Source of the DNA: JBCCFW01 sp039029535
GTDB taxonomy: Bacteria; Acidobacteriota; JBCCFW01
Assembly: GCA_039029535.1 (NCBI GenBank)
Contig: JBCCFW010000011.1
Span: forward strand, 1 to 64,000
DNA length: 64,000 nt
Reading direction: 5' to 3'
Shown here piece by piece: positions 43,093 through 52,100 of the stretch. Under the pieces are notes generated by a model. That model did not search any database. It had not been told where the DNA came from and saw only the letters and a list, made by a program, of their open reading frames with translations. The position numbers and the translations under genes were made by a program. Positions within the stretch are counted from its first letter, which is position 1. Each line of letters opens with the position of its first letter.

Positions 43093-45512
43093 GCGGGCTG
43101 CTATCCGACCTCTGGCATGACCTGCGCCACGCCGCCGGCTCGCTGCGTCGTCACGCCGGCTTCTCGGCGACCGTCATCGTGACGCTGGCCGTCGGCATCG
43201 GCGTGAACACCGCCATGTTCAGCATCGTCGACAACGTCCTGCTACGACCACTTGGGTACCCCGAGTCCGATCGTCTCCAGACGCTGACCATCCGCACGCC
43301 GCAGCGCTCGGTCTCGACCTACGGCTTCGGTGACGGTGAATTCGAGGCGCTCGCTCGGGACGCCAAGTCCTTCGAGCTGATGGGACGCTACGACTACGGC
43401 GGCGGCACCCTCAGCGGCGACGGTGGTCCACCCGAGGAGCCGACATCCCTCGGCATCGACCTCGGCTTGCAGGAGATCCTCGGCCTGACCCCGCTCATGG
43501 GTCGTCGCTTCTCCCAGGACGACTACACCGACGGCGCCGACCGCGTGGTCATGCTCGGCGAGGAGATCTGGCGACGACGCTACGGTGCGGACCCGGAGCT
43601 CGTCGGTCGCACGGTGCTGCTCGACGAGAGCGCGCACGTGGTCGTCGGCATCGTGCCCGACGTGCTGCGTTTCCCCGACGAGTCCGAGCCCATCCAGGTG
43701 TGGCGCGTCCGTCGTCTGAGCCCGACTCCGCGGATGGGTTGGGGCAGCCTGGGGGTGGTGGGCCGTCTCGCGCCGGGCGTGACCGACGAGCAGGCCGACT
43801 CCGAGCTCGAGGCCCTCGCCGCCGGGATGGCGACGGAGCACCCGGACACCAACACCGACCGCAGCTTCGCCTCGCAGTCGATGCAAGAGACCGCGGTGGG
43901 CAGCGTGCAGGACACCCTGTTCCTGCTCTGGGGTGCCGTCGGCTTCGTCTTGCTGCTGGCCTGCATGAACTCGGCGAACCTGCTGTTGGCGCGAGCGGCG
44001 TCGAAGGCCCACGAGTTCGCGGTGTGCTCGGCCATCGGGGCCTCACCTCGACGGGTCATGCAACGCGTCCTGTCCGAGAGCGTGCTGTTGTCCTTGGTCG
44101 CCGGCCTGGCCGGGCTGCTCGTCGCCCAGTGGACCATCGAGGGCGCCGCGCTGTTCGGTCTTCAGGGCCTGCCCCGCGCGCAGGAGATCGGGCTCGACGG
44201 TCGCATCTTCGGCTTCACCGTCGTCCTGGCCACCTTGGCCGGTCTCGCCTACGGCCTGCTCCCCGCCTGGCAGCTCGGACGTCTCGACCTGTCCGAGATG
44301 ATGAAGGACGGCGGCACCCGCGTGTCCATGGGTCCCGTCGGTCAGAAGATCCGCTCGGCGCTCACGATCGGCGAGGTCGCGGTGGCCTGCGTGCTGCTCA
44401 TCGGCGCCGGCCTGACCATCCGCTCGTCGCGCGAGATCCGCGCCACCGACCCCGGCTTCGATCACCAGAACATGCTCGGCCTCACGCTCTGGGCCGACCG
44501 ACCGAGGGGCGCCGACGCGGGATGGAACGAGCGCTTCTTCGACGGGCTCATGGAACGCATCTCCGCGGTGCCGGGTGTCGAGACCGTGAGCATCATCAAC
44601 GGCATGCCCTGGCAGAGCATGTTCGACTACTCGACGAACGTCGTCATCGCCGACCATCCCTCGTTCGAGTCCGGTGAGCCGGCGCAGACCAAGTTCCGCG
44701 TGGTCTCGGAGGGCTACCTGGCGGACATGGACATCCCGCTGCTCGCTGGTCGTCAGTTCACGACGGCCGACGATCGCGACGCACCGGCGGTGACCATCGT
44801 CAGCGAGGAGCTCGCCGCCTTGTACTGGCCCGACACCGAGCCCGTCGGTCAGCGCATTCAGGTCGGTGAGAACGATGTCGAGATCATCGGGATGGTCGGC
44901 GGCATCCGCGAGCGCCGGCTCGATCGCGAGCCGGTGCCGATGCTGTACTTCCCCTACCGACAGAACGCCGACATCGCGATGACGCTCATGGTCCGCACCG
45001 ATCGCGAGCCGACCCTGGTCGAGCGTCCCGTGCAGGACGCCATCTGGGCCGAGTCGCCGAACCAGGGCATCTGGCGCACGACCACGCTCGACTCCCTGCT
45101 CGCCGGCACGCTCGTGCGCGAGCGACTGTACTCGACCTTGCTGACGGCCTTTGCCCTCGTCGCCGTGCTGCTTGCGGCCACCGGCGTGTACGGCGTCATG
45201 AGCTTCGCGGTCACCCAGCGCACCCAGGAGATCGGCATCCGGATGGCGCTGGGCGCGACGACGCCGAGCGTGTGCTGGTCGGTGGTCTCCGGCGGCCTGC
45301 GCCTGGCCGCGCTCGGGCTGGTCATCGGTCTCCCGATCGCCTGGCTCACCTCGCGCTGGCTCACCGACGTGCTCTACCAGGTGACGGGCCTCGACCCCGT
45401 CACTCACGCGGCCGTCGCCGTGCTCATGGTGCTGGTGGCCGGGGCGGCCTGCTTCCTCCCGGCCTGGCGCGCGACCCGGGTCGAGCCGGCGGCTTGCTTG
45501 CGCGTGGACTGA
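43089..45512 (+). CDS. FtsX/MacB-type ABC permease of the ADOP (duplicated permease) kind
   Basis: The protein has 807 residues, about twice the size of a single FtsX permease. TM1 near 25-45 (TVIVTLAVGIGVNTAMFSIV) is followed by a MacB periplasmic core, a three-helix FtsX block (about 277-395) and a helix near 432. A second periplasmic domain precedes a second FtsX block (about 680-793, FALVAVLLAATGVYGVMSFAVTQRTQEIGIRMALGA). The duplicated layout is typical of Acidobacteriota and relatives. It forms a mechanotransmission-type exporter with the ATPase and adaptor upstream. Confidence 0.92.
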   Translation: MSGLLSDLWHDLRHAAGSLRRHAGFSATVIVTLAVGIGVNTAMFSIVDNVLLRPLGYPESDRLQTLTIRTPQRSVSTYGFGDGEFEALARDAKSFELMGRYDYGGGTLSGDGGPPEEPTSLGIDLGLQEILGLTPLMGRRFSQDDYTDGADRVVMLGEEIWRRRYGADPELVGRTVLLDESAHVVVGIVPDVLRFPDESEPIQVWRVRRLSPTPRMGWGSLGVVGRLAPGVTDEQADSELEALAAGMATEHPDTNTDRSFASQSMQETAVGSVQDTLFLLWGAVGFVLLLACMNSANLLLARAASKAHEFAVCSAIGASPRRVMQRVLSESVLLSLVAGLAGLLVAQWTIEGAALFGLQGLPRAQEIGLDGRIFGFTVVLATLAGLAYGLLPAWQLGRLDLSEMMKDGGTRVSMGPVGQKIRSALTIGEVAVACVLLIGAGLTIRSSREIRATDPGFDHQNMLGLTLWADRPRGADAGWNERFFDGLMERISAVPGVETVSIINGMPWQSMFDYSTNVVIADHPSFESGEPAQTKFRVVSEGYLADMDIPLLAGRQFTTADDRDAPAVTIVSEELAALYWPDTEPVGQRIQVGENDVEIIGMVGGIRERRLDREPVPMLYFPYRQNADIAMTLMVRTDREPTLVERPVQDAIWAESPNQGIWRTTTLDSLLAGTLVRERLYSTLLTAFALVAVLLAATGVYGVMSFAVTQRTQEIGIRMALGATTPSVCWSVVSGGLRLAALGLVIGLPIAWLTSRWLTDVLYQVTGLDPVTHAAVAVLMVLVAGAACFLPAWRATRVEPAACLRVD

Positions 45513-45525
45513 CGAGACGCAGCGA

Positions 45526-45566
45526 CCCTCCGAGAGTCGTGGCATGCTCTGCTCTCGGAGGGTTTT
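45526..45566 (+). terminator. Terminator that also buries the next Shine-Dalgarno
   Basis: CCCTCCGAGAG (45526-45536) pairs perfectly with CTCTCGGAGGG (45552-45562), followed by TTTT. The 3' arm contains GGAGGG, six bases before ATG 45569. The hairpin can therefore both end the efflux operon and hide the ribosome site of the following gene. Confidence 0.75.
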
Positions 45567-45568
45567 CC

Positions 45569-47203
45569 ATGTTCGTTCGTCACGTTCTCGCCGCTTCCCT
45601 CGCTCTCTTCGCGACACCGTGCCTGACCATGGCGCAGGCGCTCAGCGGCTCGACAGTTCTCGGAGGCGGCTCGGGGTCGCCGCGTCTCGTGCACCAAGAC
45701 GGGGAGCTGCTCACTCTCTTGCTCGAGGCGCAGTCCGACACGTGGTGGGTGGACGTCACGCTCGATGGCTTGATCGCTTCCGAGGGCTTGGTCGGCGGCC
45801 CGTCCGGCGATCATCCGACCGGCGCACTCGTCACCAGCGATGGAGGTCTGCTGATCACCACCAACAGCGGCGCGCGCAGCCCGTCGATCTCGCTCGTCGC
45901 CGTCAGCAAGCTCGATGCCGAGCGTCGCCACCTGTGGACGCGAGCGTATCGACCCGAGGAGAACCTCGTCGGCGCAGCCGAGCTCGGCAACGGCGACCTG
46001 CTTCTCGTGGGCAGCGGCGATTTGAACTGGATGGACTCTCGAATCTGGCTCCTCCGTCTGGATGACGACGACGGGAGCGTGGTGAGCTCGACGATCGTGT
46101 CCGGCGACGGTAACTACGCTGCCGTCGACGTGGTCTCCCATCCCGACGGCGGCGTGCTTGTCGCGGCACAGGTCGCGGCGGAGGGAACGCTCGGTCGAGA
46201 ACTCTGGCTTCTCCGCTTCGACGCCGCGCTCGAGCTGGAATGGCAAGCACTGTACGGCGGCCCGGGACCCGAGCGGGTGCACCACGTCGCCCCTCGGGTC
46301 GAGGGTGGTTGGCTGGTCGTCGGCATCACGACTTCCTACGGTCCCAACCCAGCGACGTTCGGCAGCATCTGGGCGTTGGCCATCGACGAGAACGGCGACG
46401 TCGAGTGGCAACGCGCCTTCGGTAGCGGCCTCGGTGATCTCCAACCGACCGCAGGACAACTCGTCGATGGTGGCTTCCTCGTTGCGTGTTGGAGCGTCTC
46501 GTTCGGCGTTCCGGATCTCTGGCTCGTGGCCCTCGAGTCGGACGGCTCGATGCGCTGGCAAGCCAGGCTCGACGCTGGCGACAGCGAGACCGAGCCCCGC
46601 GTGCACGTGCTCCAGGATGGACGAGTCCTCATCGGTGCGCAGACCAACGCCTACTCACCGACGCATGACGCAGAACCCTGGCTCGTCTGGCTCGATCCGT
46701 CTGGCTCCTTCGCCACCGGTTGCCCGATGCTCGAGCCGACCACGGCAGACCTCGTCGTCACCGATGCCGTCCGTGGTGAGGTGCCGTTCCCCGTCAGCGA
46801 GGTACTCGCGGTCCCTCATGAGCTGCCCGTCACGACGACCACGAACTGGACGTCCGACTTCCGAGCGCAGTGCTGGAGCACGCCGCCCCGAGAGGTCTCG
46901 GCTCCCGGTGTCGTCACTCCACTCAGGGTCGAGACCGGCGGCCTGCTGAGTTGGGAGGACGCCATCGAGTCAGGAGCCGAGACCTTCCGACTCTACCGAG
47001 GCCGCCTTCGCCTCCTGCCCACGAGCAGCTCGGCCACGTGCATCCGGTCCGGACTCGACGTCCCCGCCGCCGGCGACCCCGACAACCCGGGAGCTGGAGA
47101 TGGGTGGTATTACCTCGTCGCTGGCGAGAACGTGGCGGGGACGGGACCGCTGGGACGCGACTCGCAGGGCGACGCGAGAGCGCCTTTCGCAACCTGCCCC
47201 TGA
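45569..47203 (+). CDS. Secreted beta-propeller-like protein with conserved C-terminal module (paralogue 2)
   Basis: The protein has 544 residues from ATG 45569, with signal peptide ending FATPCLTMAQA. An in-frame extension to 45272 lies inside the permease gene. It shares with the 34.4-kb protein the W-x-x-x-YGG repeats (LEWQALYGGPGPERVHHVA, VEWQRAFGSGLGDLQ) and the C-terminal PREVSAPGVVTPLRVETGG...FRLYRGRL...GDGWYYLVAGENVAGTGPLG. Expression is probably influenced by the hairpin over its Shine-Dalgarno. Confidence 0.78.
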   Translation: MFVRHVLAASLALFATPCLTMAQALSGSTVLGGGSGSPRLVHQDGELLTLLLEAQSDTWWVDVTLDGLIASEGLVGGPSGDHPTGALVTSDGGLLITTNSGARSPSISLVAVSKLDAERRHLWTRAYRPEENLVGAAELGNGDLLLVGSGDLNWMDSRIWLLRLDDDDGSVVSSTIVSGDGNYAAVDVVSHPDGGVLVAAQVAAEGTLGRELWLLRFDAALELEWQALYGGPGPERVHHVAPRVEGGWLVVGITTSYGPNPATFGSIWALAIDENGDVEWQRAFGSGLGDLQPTAGQLVDGGFLVACWSVSFGVPDLWLVALESDGSMRWQARLDAGDSETEPRVHVLQDGRVLIGAQTNAYSPTHDAEPWLVWLDPSGSFATGCPMLEPTTADLVVTDAVRGEVPFPVSEVLAVPHELPVTTTTNWTSDFRAQCWSTPPREVSAPGVVTPLRVETGGLLSWEDAIESGAETFRLYRGRLRLLPTSSSATCIRSGLDVPAAGDPDNPGAGDGWYYLVAGENVAGTGPLGRDSQGDARAPFATCP

Positions 47204-47238
47204 CAGTCCTGTCAGCTTCTCCACGGCCCGCGGTTGTT

Positions 47239-47299
47239 CCCTGAGACCTCAGGGTCTCGTGCCGGCGGGCCCGTCCCGCGATTCCGGGCTCGCCGGCAC
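47239..47299 (+). terminator. Two tandem hairpins between paralogues 2 and 3
   Basis: CCCTGA-GACC-TCAGGG followed by TCTC (47239-47254), then GTGCCGGCG...CGCCGGCAC (47259-47299, nine-base perfect arms). No T-run follows the larger one. Nothing else is seen in 47204-47364. Confidence 0.45.
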
Positions 47300-47364
47300 G
47301 CGACGAGGCGCTCGGCTCGATCTCCCGACGCACCACCGCGATCGGATCGGGCGATGGGGAAGCC

Positions 47365-49008
47365 GTGCGTCACCAACTGCTCGCGCTCATCTCTCTTCTC
47401 TTGCTCGCCTGGCCGAGCTCGACTCGATCTGCACCGGAGCCCTCGCTCCTCTTCGAGAACTCCCCGCTCGCCTGGCCCTCTCCGTGGCTTCTTCGTCATG
47501 ACAGCGAGACACTCACGATCGCCCGCGATGCCCGCCACGACCTGATCGGCCTCTCCTTGCTGACGGCCCATCACGACGGGACCGTTCTCCGAGAAGATCG
47601 GCTCTTCCGGGAGCGCCACTCGCACGTCACGGATGCCTTGACTGCCCAGGACGGCAGCGTGTTCCTCACCTGGCGAGACGAGTGGCACGTCCCCGAGTCG
47701 GACCTCATGGTCGTGAAGCTCGACGCCGAGAACCGCGTCGCGTGGAAGCAGTCCTACGACGCGGGCGCGCTCGAGCGGGCCATGAAGCTGGTCGAAGGGG
47801 CCGACGGCAACCTGTTCGTGATCGGCGAGATACCCAACCGTCGTCTCGTCGTGCTGCATCTCTCGGCAGCAGACGGCGCCCTCCTCGCCAGCAGGGTCTT
47901 CGACCTGGGGCAGAGCGTCGTGACGAGGGTCGCCGCCTCGACTCCTGATGGCGGGCTCATCATCGGCAGCACCATCTTCCCCGAGTCGGAGGAGTCCGAC
48001 GTCTACCTGCTCAGGCTCGACGCCAGCCTCGAGCGTGAGTGGGAGCACGCCTACGGAGGGAGCGGGGGAGATTCGATCCGAGACATCGTGACACGACGAG
48101 AAGGCGGTTGGTTGATCGTGGGAGGCATCTCGAGGAGCGGTCTGCCCTACGACAATTGGGTCTTCACGGTCGACTCCCTCGGGACCATCGAATGGCAAGT
48201 CGTCATGGAGAGCGAGCAGCACGACTTCTTCACTACCGGAGCCCAACTCGCCGACGGTGGCTACTGGCTTGGCGGAGACACGAGGTCCACTCGGGACGAG
48301 GACGACTTCGGCAATGCGTGGATGGTCGGACTGGGCCCTGATGGCTCGCTTCGGTGGCAGCGTGCGTACGGTGTCCCTGAGCTCTACGAGGGGGTCGACT
48401 CCGTGACAGTGCTCGACGACGGACGGGTCGTGGTCGGTGCTTTCTCGCAGGGCTTCCCCTCCGACTGGTCGTGGCTCCTCTGGCTGGACGACCACGGCCG
48501 ACCCGACAACGTCTGCACCGACGTCTTGCCCGAGCCCAGGGAGTGGCGACGCACGGACCTTCCGCAGCGTGCGATCTCCAGCTCGGTGATCGACGTTCCC
48601 TTCGCCGCCAGCGACACGCCCACCACCCTGATCACTGCTCTCTCGACCTCCCAGGTCGGCTGTTCGCCCGAGCCCGTCGAGCCCATGCCCCCCGACGAAG
48701 TCTCCCCGCCCGGAGCGCTCACCCCTCTCCGCATCGACGCCGACCACGTGCTGAGCTGGGAAGACCGCGGCCCTTCACGTTCGGATGCCTTCAACGTCTA
48801 CCGCGGTGATCTCGCCTTGCTGCCCACCGGCCTCTCCACGGCCTGCTGGCAAGAAGGTCTCTTCTCGTCGACGACGACCGACCCCGAGATCCCTGCTCCC
48901 GGCACGGGCTGGTACTACTTGGTTGTCGGGGAAAACACCGGTGGAGACGGCCCTCTCGGCAGCGACTCCGCAGGGAATCCGCGGGGCGTGCTCGACGCCT
49001 GCCCCTGA
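47365..49008 (+). CDS. Secreted beta-propeller-like protein with conserved C-terminal module (paralogue 3)
   Basis: The protein has 547 residues from GTG 47365 (GGGGA upstream), with signal peptide LLALISLLLLAWPSSTRS. It has the same layout as the proteins at 34.4 and 45.6 kb: repeats such as REWEHAYGGSGGDSIRDI and LRWQRAYGVPELYEG, then PPDEVSPPGALTPLRIDAD...FNVYRGDL...GTGWYYLVVGENTGGDGPLG. It sits in tandem with paralogue 2, which it probably arose from. Confidence 0.78.
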   Translation: MRHQLLALISLLLLAWPSSTRSAPEPSLLFENSPLAWPSPWLLRHDSETLTIARDARHDLIGLSLLTAHHDGTVLREDRLFRERHSHVTDALTAQDGSVFLTWRDEWHVPESDLMVVKLDAENRVAWKQSYDAGALERAMKLVEGADGNLFVIGEIPNRRLVVLHLSAADGALLASRVFDLGQSVVTRVAASTPDGGLIIGSTIFPESEESDVYLLRLDASLEREWEHAYGGSGGDSIRDIVTRREGGWLIVGGISRSGLPYDNWVFTVDSLGTIEWQVVMESEQHDFFTTGAQLADGGYWLGGDTRSTRDEDDFGNAWMVGLGPDGSLRWQRAYGVPELYEGVDSVTVLDDGRVVVGAFSQGFPSDWSWLLWLDDHGRPDNVCTDVLPEPREWRRTDLPQRAISSSVIDVPFAASDTPTTLITALSTSQVGCSPEPVEPMPPDEVSPPGALTPLRIDADHVLSWEDRGPSRSDAFNVYRGDLALLPTGLSTACWQEGLFSSTTTDPEIPAPGTGWYYLVVGENTGGDGPLGSDSAGNPRGVLDACP

Positions 49009-49018
49009 CCACCAGCAC

Positions 49019-49053
49019 GGGCCTGGGGGATCGCAGACCACCCAATCAGGCCC
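49019..49053 (+). terminator. Terminator-like hairpin after paralogue 3
   Basis: GGGCCTG (49019-49025) pairs with CAGGCCC (49047-49053), followed by TGTCTTG. The gene's stop is about ten bases upstream. Confidence 0.45.
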
Positions 49054-49089
49054 TGTCTTGCGCGACGCGGATGCGTTCCGGCAGGGTCC

Positions 49090-49108
49090 AAGCTCCTCTC
49101 AGGAGCTT
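49090..49108 (+). promoter_or_regulatory. Hairpin covering the Shine-Dalgarno of the dockerin/M15 gene
   Basis: AAGCTCCT-CTC-AGGAGCTT is a perfect 8-3-8 inverted repeat. Its 3' arm carries AGGAG, eight bases before GTG 49114, so folding would block initiation. Confidence 0.5.
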
Positions 49109-49113
49109 GCGTC

Positions 49114-52100
49114 GTGTCGAAGCTGTCCCTCGGACGGCGAGCAACCCTCGTCGTCGCCTGGCTCATGCTCGCTCTTTTCGTGGCGAGCCCGCCTCCCTCC
49201 CTGGCGGCCGTCGCCGGTGACATCGATCGCTCGGAGACCGTCACCAGCCGCGACGTGGTCGGTGTCGTGCACGCCCGACTCGGCGATCCGCTCGGTGGGA
49301 GCAATCCCGACCTCGACGGCGACGGCGTCCCCGGCGATGACGACGACGTCGATCTCGTCGTGCGCGCGGTCCTCGGCGAGACGATCGATCGCGATGGCGA
49401 CGGGATCGCCGACGTGGCCGAGCTCCTGCTCGGAACCGATCCCGATCGAGTCGACACCGACCGCGACGGCATCGCCGATGGCGACGAGCGCGACCTCGGT
49501 CGAAACCCGGTCGTCCCCGATCCCGTCGGCGCACCCGGAGCCCCGATCGTCGACGTGTTCCCCGGTCCCGTCACCGACACGACCGTCTTGCTGACCGGCA
49601 CCGGCATCACGGACACGAGCGTCGTGGTCGATGGCGGTGTCTCCCAGGTCGCCACCATCCCCGACTTCGACGACGGCAGCTTCGCCGTCGAGGTCGAGAT
49701 CCGCCCGAACCGGGCCAACCGCTTGGCCGTTCGCACCATCGACGTCCTCGGGCTGCTGAGCTCGGCCACCTGCGTGGTCGTCGTGCACGACACCGAGGCG
49801 CCTGAGCTGTTCGTCGACGTTCCTGGCAACGGTGATGAAGTCACCACCGAGACGGTGACGGTCGCGGGTCGGCTCAGCGATCGTCTCAGCGGTGCGCTCG
49901 GTCTCGGCGTCACGGTCGACGGGCTCCCCGCCGAGGTGATCGTGGGCATCGGCACCAACGGGAGCTTCGAGCGCAGCAACGTCCCGCTCGAGCTCGGCGA
50001 AAACACGATCACGGTGGTCGCCACCGACGTCGCCGGCAACGCGGTCGAGGAGACGGTCACGATCACGCGGGTCACGCCCACCGGTCCGCAAGTTCGTCTC
50101 ATCTCGGGCGATGGTCAGGTCGGACCCGTCGACAGCCTGCTCGCCGAACCCCTCGTCATCGACGTCGACCGGGCCGACGGGAGCCCTCACGCCGACAAGC
50201 TGCTCACCCTCGAGGTCGTGCGCAGCAACGGGCTGCTCTCGCTTACCGGCGACGCCGAAGGCAGCCGCAAGCTCCAGGTCTTCACCGACGTGGACGGACG
50301 AGCCGAGGTCCACTGGCAGCTCGGGAGCGAGGCCGGCTGCGGCAACAACCGCCTGACGGTCTCCTGCGCCGACGTGACCACGCCGCTGCTCGCCTGCGCG
50401 TCGGCTCAGCCCGGTGCGGCGAGTCAGATCAACCTCGGGAGCGGCTCGCCTCAAGTCACGGAGGTCGACGGCGTCACGCCCGAGCCTCTCCGAGCCTGGG
50501 TCAGCGACTCCTGCAACGGAAGCCCCGGCGTGCCGGTGACCTTCACCGTGATCGAGGGCGGCGGCACGGTGAACCGTTTCAGCAGCGTCGAGGTGATCAC
50601 CTCGGCCACCGGTCACGCCGAGGTGAGCTTCTGGCTGGGACCGGAGCCCGGCAACCACGTGGTCGAGGCCGACTTCCCCGGCAACACCAGTCGACCGGTG
50701 CGCTTCACCGTGCTCGGCCTGGAGCGGACGCCGGGTCAGCCGACCTCCTTCGAGACCCGCGTGCTCGACAACGCGCGTCAACCCATCGGCGGCGCCCGCT
50801 GCGTCATGCACGTCGGCGACGAGAGCTTCGAGACGACCAGCGACGAGGAGGGTCGCGTCGTCCTCACCGAACTCGCCGACGGACCGGCCCACTTCGAGGT
50901 CGAGGGTGCCGTCGCGACCACCAACGGCGGCGAGCCGATCGCGCCGGGCTCCTTCCCCCATCTCGAGTACGAGCTCGTGCTCATCCCTCAGGCGATCAAC
51001 CAGCTTCCTGGTCCGGTCTTGCTTCCCCTCCTGCGTCCCGAGAACGCCGTGAGCTGGGACGGTCAGAGCGACGTGGTCTTGACCGTGGCCGACCTGCCCG
51101 GGCTCGAGATGAGGATCACCGCGGGCTCGATGACCTTGACGGACGGGAGCGTGCCGAGCCCGGAGTCACCGGTCACGCTCTCGTTGAACCAGGTCCATCA
51201 CGACGACATCCCCATGCCCATGCCCGACGGCGTGGCACCACCCTTCGCCTGGACCCTCCAGCCGGGCGGGGCGCACTTCGATCCACCGGTCTCCATCAGC
51301 TACCCCAACATGAGCGGGCTGGTGCCGGGAAGCATCGCGTACTTCCTGAGCTTCGATCACGACACGGGCCGCTTCGAGATCGTGTCCTCTGGCAGCGTGA
51401 CCGATGATGGCTCCTGCATCGTCACCGACCCAGGCGACGGCATCGCCGAGGCCGGCTGGGGTTGCAACTGTCCCCCCTATGCCGTCGCCGGTGACTGCGA
51501 GGACTGCGACCTCGTCTGCCTCGAGACAGGCGAGCTGGTCGGTGGCGAGATCGAGCACCAACGCTGTGGCTTCTTCCGAGACTGCGAGCTCGGCGACAGG
51601 CTCACCTGGGTTCTCGATCCGCCCGACGACACGGAGGGTCGCACGCAGGAGAGCTGCCTCGACGCGGAAGGCAACCGCGTGCCGGGTCGCATCGAGGACA
51701 CCGGAGAAGGGTCGCCAGTGCCTCGCTGGACGGTCTGGAAGGTGGGTGAGCCCTTCGAGATCGCCATGGGCGTCGGCTACGAGGCGAGCATCGTTGCCGA
51801 CCTGCCCGGCACCTACTTCGCGCGCTTCACCATGGAGACCATCCGCGACTGCCCTCCGCCGATCTGGGAGGGCGAGAGCGAGGTCGTGCGCATCGGTGGC
51901 TGCGACGACGAGGAGGAGCGTCCACCCGCCACCGTCGTCATCGACGGCTTCGGCATCTATCGATCGTTCCTGGCCAGCGAACGCGTGGAGCTGTCGGCCA
52001 CCCTCGACAATCCTGAAGCCGATCCGGCCGACATCCGCTGGTCCATCCAGCCGCTCAACGATCTCTCGACGGGTGACGGCCCCGGTTACAAGGAACAGGA

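Noticed and set aside
45540..45553. TGGCAT...TGCT resembling a sigma-54 promoter before ATG 45569
   Set aside because: Spacing between the two elements is two bases too short, and the bases lie in the loop of the terminator hairpin.
44043..45617. Minus-strand open frame of 524 codons
   Set aside because: Antisense of the FtsX-type permease.
49099..50961. Minus-strand open frame of 620 codons
   Set aside because: Antisense of the dockerin/M15 gene.
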